15,611 nucleotides of DNA. Source: CAYUNA01 sp047629355. Its GTDB lineage: Bacteria; Bacteroidota; Bacteroidia; Chitinophagales; Saprospiraceae. The notes below the pieces were generated by a model. It saw only the letters and a program-made list of their open reading frames with translations, was not told the DNA's origin and made no database searches. The first letter of the stretch is position 1. The number at the start of each line of letters is the position of its first letter. Both the position numbers and the translations under genes were made by a program. This document shows positions 13,774 to 15,611 of this stretch, piece after piece. The stretch spans positions 1 to 15,611 of the forward strand of contig JBLHWU010000157.1 of the NCBI GenBank assembly GCA_047629355.1. Reading direction: 5' to 3'.

Positions 13774-15267
13774 ATGCGTAATTGTACTTTACTCTTTTGC
13801 TTTCTTGCCTTTTTAGGACAATCCTTTGCACAAGCTCATGACCACTTAGGTCCTTGTGGCGTTGAACAGCCTGGTTTGCAAATGGACCATGCCTGGTTGC
13901 GGGATTATCAGCAAAATCCTGATAAATACCCAATGCCTGAAGATGCGGACTTGATTATTGCTGCTTTGCAGGTGCACAATATGGGGAACGATGATGGCAG
14001 TGGACATTTTCCTTGGATTTCTATGTTGAATGCCTTGTGTCAGTTACAAGAAGGCTTTGAGGATTCAGACATTCAATTTTATTTGACCAATGGAGTCAAT
14101 TATATCGAAAATACCGCATGGAATAACCACGAAACTTTCGGTGTGGGTAGCCAAATGATGAATCAAAGTCAAGTAAACAATATGCTAAATACGTTCATCG
14201 CAACAGAAGCAGCGGGCAATTGTGGCTACTATTCTCCAGGTGTAGATGCTTGTGTGGTGGCGAAATCTTGTGCAAGTGCGAGTGACGATACCTGGGCGCA
14301 TGAATTGGGACATTACTTATCTTTACCGCATACTTTTTTTGGATGGGAAGGTATTGATTATGATCCAGACACGCCGACTTCTAACTATCAGGGGCAAGTT
14401 TTTACGTCTATTGAGGAAGTAGATGGGAGCAACTGTTTGTTTGCGGCAGATGGGTTTTGTGATACCTCGGTGGATTTTATCTCTAATCGTTGGAACTGTA
14501 ACGACGATGGAGAAAATAATACAGATTTTTACGACCCGAATGGCGAAGCTTTTCGAGTAGATGGAACGTATTTTATGTCCTATTCCAATGATATTTGTGC
14601 GGCTCGCTTTTCACAAGAACAAACGGATGCGATGCGGGCTAACTTACAATTTCAACGTTCAGAAGTCATTTTGGATGATGTGGAAATTGAGGAAATTGAT
14701 ATGGCGGGTTTCAACCCAATTTTTCCAGTAGATGGCGAAGAGGTAGCTTATAATTATATAAAAATAGAGTGGGAGCCAATCCCTGGTGCAACGCATTATT
14801 ATGTGGAAGTGACGCGACACCCATTTGATGTAGTCATTGAAAAACGGGTAGTTACGGAGACCGAATTTATTGCAACGACTTTGATTCCAAATAAAAATTA
14901 CGCTTGGGAAGTTCGTCCGTTTAATTGGGGTTATTTCTGTGCGCCATTTTCTGAAAAACTCTTGTTTACAACCAACGAAACAGTCGGTACAAATGACATT
15001 GAAGGCGTTGATGCCGTTCAGATTTTTCCAACGGTTGTTCGCAATGGTGCTGCTTTGAATATTCAATTGGAATCGTCTAATAACTTAGGTGCTGCCGAGA
15101 TTTCATTGACAAGTTTGACTGGTGTTCGCCACCAAGTAAAGCAAGTGATTATTCAAAATGGTCAAAATCAATTCGCGATTCAGCCAGAAGGTTTGAGTAG
15201 TGGTATTTATATTGTTGGTGTGACGACGGATAGTGGTAGCTTTTATCAAAAAGTTGTGGTGCAATAA
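13774..15267 (+). CDS. Secreted M43-like (pappalysin-type) metalloprotease with T9SS sorting domain
   Basis: From ATG 13774 the protein has 497 residues; the longer start at 13723 would bury the signal peptide and lies upstream of the predicted transcript start. The signal peptide MRNCTLLFCFLAFLGQSFAQ is followed by a metzincin domain. The zinc site HELGHYLSLPH has H176, E177, H180 and H186, and a Met-turn FMSYSND lies near residue 285 before CAARFSQEQTDAMR, the arrangement of M43 peptidases. Ser replaces the usual Gly in HExxHxxGxxH. Many cysteines suggest disulfides. An FN3-like domain (about 325-410: IKIEWEPIPGATHYYVEV, NYAWEVRPFNW) follows, then a C-terminal type A type IX sorting domain (about 418-497: VQIFPTVVRNG, GLSSGIYIVGV, FYQKVVVQ). 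It is therefore predicted to cross the outer membrane by T9SS and be surface-attached or released. Substrate unknown. Confidence 0.9.
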   Translation: MRNCTLLFCFLAFLGQSFAQAHDHLGPCGVEQPGLQMDHAWLRDYQQNPDKYPMPEDADLIIAALQVHNMGNDDGSGHFPWISMLNALCQLQEGFEDSDIQFYLTNGVNYIENTAWNNHETFGVGSQMMNQSQVNNMLNTFIATEAAGNCGYYSPGVDACVVAKSCASASDDTWAHELGHYLSLPHTFFGWEGIDYDPDTPTSNYQGQVFTSIEEVDGSNCLFAADGFCDTSVDFISNRWNCNDDGENNTDFYDPNGEAFRVDGTYFMSYSNDICAARFSQEQTDAMRANLQFQRSEVILDDVEIEEIDMAGFNPIFPVDGEEVAYNYIKIEWEPIPGATHYYVEVTRHPFDVVIEKRVVTETEFIATTLIPNKNYAWEVRPFNWGYFCAPFSEKLLFTTNETVGTNDIEGVDAVQIFPTVVRNGAALNIQLESSNNLGAAEISLTSLTGVRHQVKQVIIQNGQNQFAIQPEGLSSGIYIVGVTTDSGSFYQKVVVQ

Positions 15268-15283
15268 AATTCTCTTAGCAAGA

Positions 15284-15331
15284 AGAGTTTGAGGAGGAGA
15301 AAGGATTGCAAAAATCTTTTCTCCTCCTCCC
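15284..15331 (+). repeat. Partial repeat A4 and 3' hairpin of the metalloprotease gene
   Basis: GAGTTTGAGG (from 15286) matches the entry to hairpin a of A3, and a 17-bp stem (15291-15307 with 15313-15329, one G-T pair, 5-nt loop) follows. The stem sequence differs from the other copies but keeps the fold. Hairpins b and c are missing and element B2 begins immediately after. It lies 23 bases past the stop codon and could protect the mRNA end. It lacks a T-run. Confidence 0.55.
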
Positions 15332-15497
15332 TTAGGAATGCGAAATAAATAAAGTTAGATTCTTGAGAGAGCAGTTTTGTTCTCTCTTTTTGCTTTGAAA
15401 GTGCGATTTATGTTGATATAATGAGCATTTTTAAAGTGAAAAATGAGGATAAAATATCCTATCAAGAGTCTGGGTTTATTTAATTCGCATTCCTTAG
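15332..15497 (+). mobile_element. MITE-like element B2, 166 bp
   Basis: Second copy of element B, with ends TTAGGAATGCGAA and TTCGCATTCCTTA. It is collinear with B1 over its whole length, and a central stretch of more than 40 bases (around CTTTGAAAGTGCGATTTATG) is nearly identical. Internal hairpins are clearer than in B1: GAGAGA/TCTCTC around 15365-15390 and AGGATA/TATCCT around 15448-15462. The conserved ATGAGCATTTT opens only a short ORF that differs between copies. No transposase is encoded. Confidence 0.75.
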
Positions 15498-15580
15498 TAA
15501 AAACAATTCAATAACTTGGGCCATTATGCTTGTCCTTTTCCCTTTAAAAAAACACAAAAAATAGTTCCGTAACGAAGGCT

Positions 15581-15611
15581 ATGCAACGATTTTTTGAATT
15601 CTTTAAAAGAA
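15581..15611 (+). CDS. Possible start of a gene cut by the window edge
   Basis: ATG 15581 opens a frame reading MQRFFEFFKR to the window end. An imperfect promoter-like box TATGCTTG is at 15525-15532, one base off the TAnnTTTG consensus. The visible part is too short to identify. The remaining sequence between element B2 and this ATG shows nothing else. Confidence 0.2.
   Translation, partial: MQRFFEFFKR

Noticed and set aside
14659..15066. A 135-codon open frame on the - strand
   Set aside because: Antisense to the metalloprotease coding region.

Overview
This AT-rich window carries nine intact protein genes, one decayed gene and an unusually dense set of palindromic intergenic repeats. It comes from a member of the Bacteroidota, possibly a Saprospiria-like lineage; the phylum is well supported and the class is a guess. 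The evidence is promoter boxes of the TAnnTTTG type, scarce Shine-Dalgarno sequences, a secreted metalloprotease with a type IX secretion C-terminal domain, a TPR-CHAT protein and a UbiD-type decarboxylase of about 600 residues.

Layout: 1-475 holds the decayed 3' half of a DUF2004-like gene and the ettA promoter and leader. 476-2149 (+) is ettA, a ribosome-associated ABC-F ATPase, followed by two hairpins, the second a classic terminator. 2341-5595 (-) is a large signal-peptide/TPR/CHAT protease-like protein with a C-terminal membrane anchor. 5596-5991 is filled by two abutting structured repeats, A1 and B1. 5992-7026 (-) is a lipoprotein of the endonuclease/exonuclease/phosphatase fold. 7269-7844 (-) is an orphan beta-helix-like protein. 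7845-8264 has no large gene but contains overlapping micro-ORFs behind a strong Shine-Dalgarno and a long inverted repeat. 8265-10085 (-) is a UbiD-family decarboxylase. 10296-10943 (-) is a secreted START-domain protein. 11171-11965 (+) is thymidylate synthase. 12154-13152 (-) is a muramidase without a signal peptide, bracketed by repeats A2 and A3. 13774-15267 (+) is a secreted M43-like metalloprotease, followed by repeats A4 and B2 and perhaps the start of another gene.

The genes do not form an obvious pathway. They look like housekeeping genes (ettA, thyA, ubiD) mixed with envelope or secreted proteins, mostly transcribed singly. The most unusual content is the intergenic DNA. Family A (three roughly 160-200 bp copies plus a partial one) folds as terminal inverted repeats enclosing three hairpins, and paired substitutions between copies preserve the stems. 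Family B (two 166 bp copies) is MITE-like, with terminal inverted repeats, TTA on both sides and internal hairpins. Each B copy directly follows an A copy.
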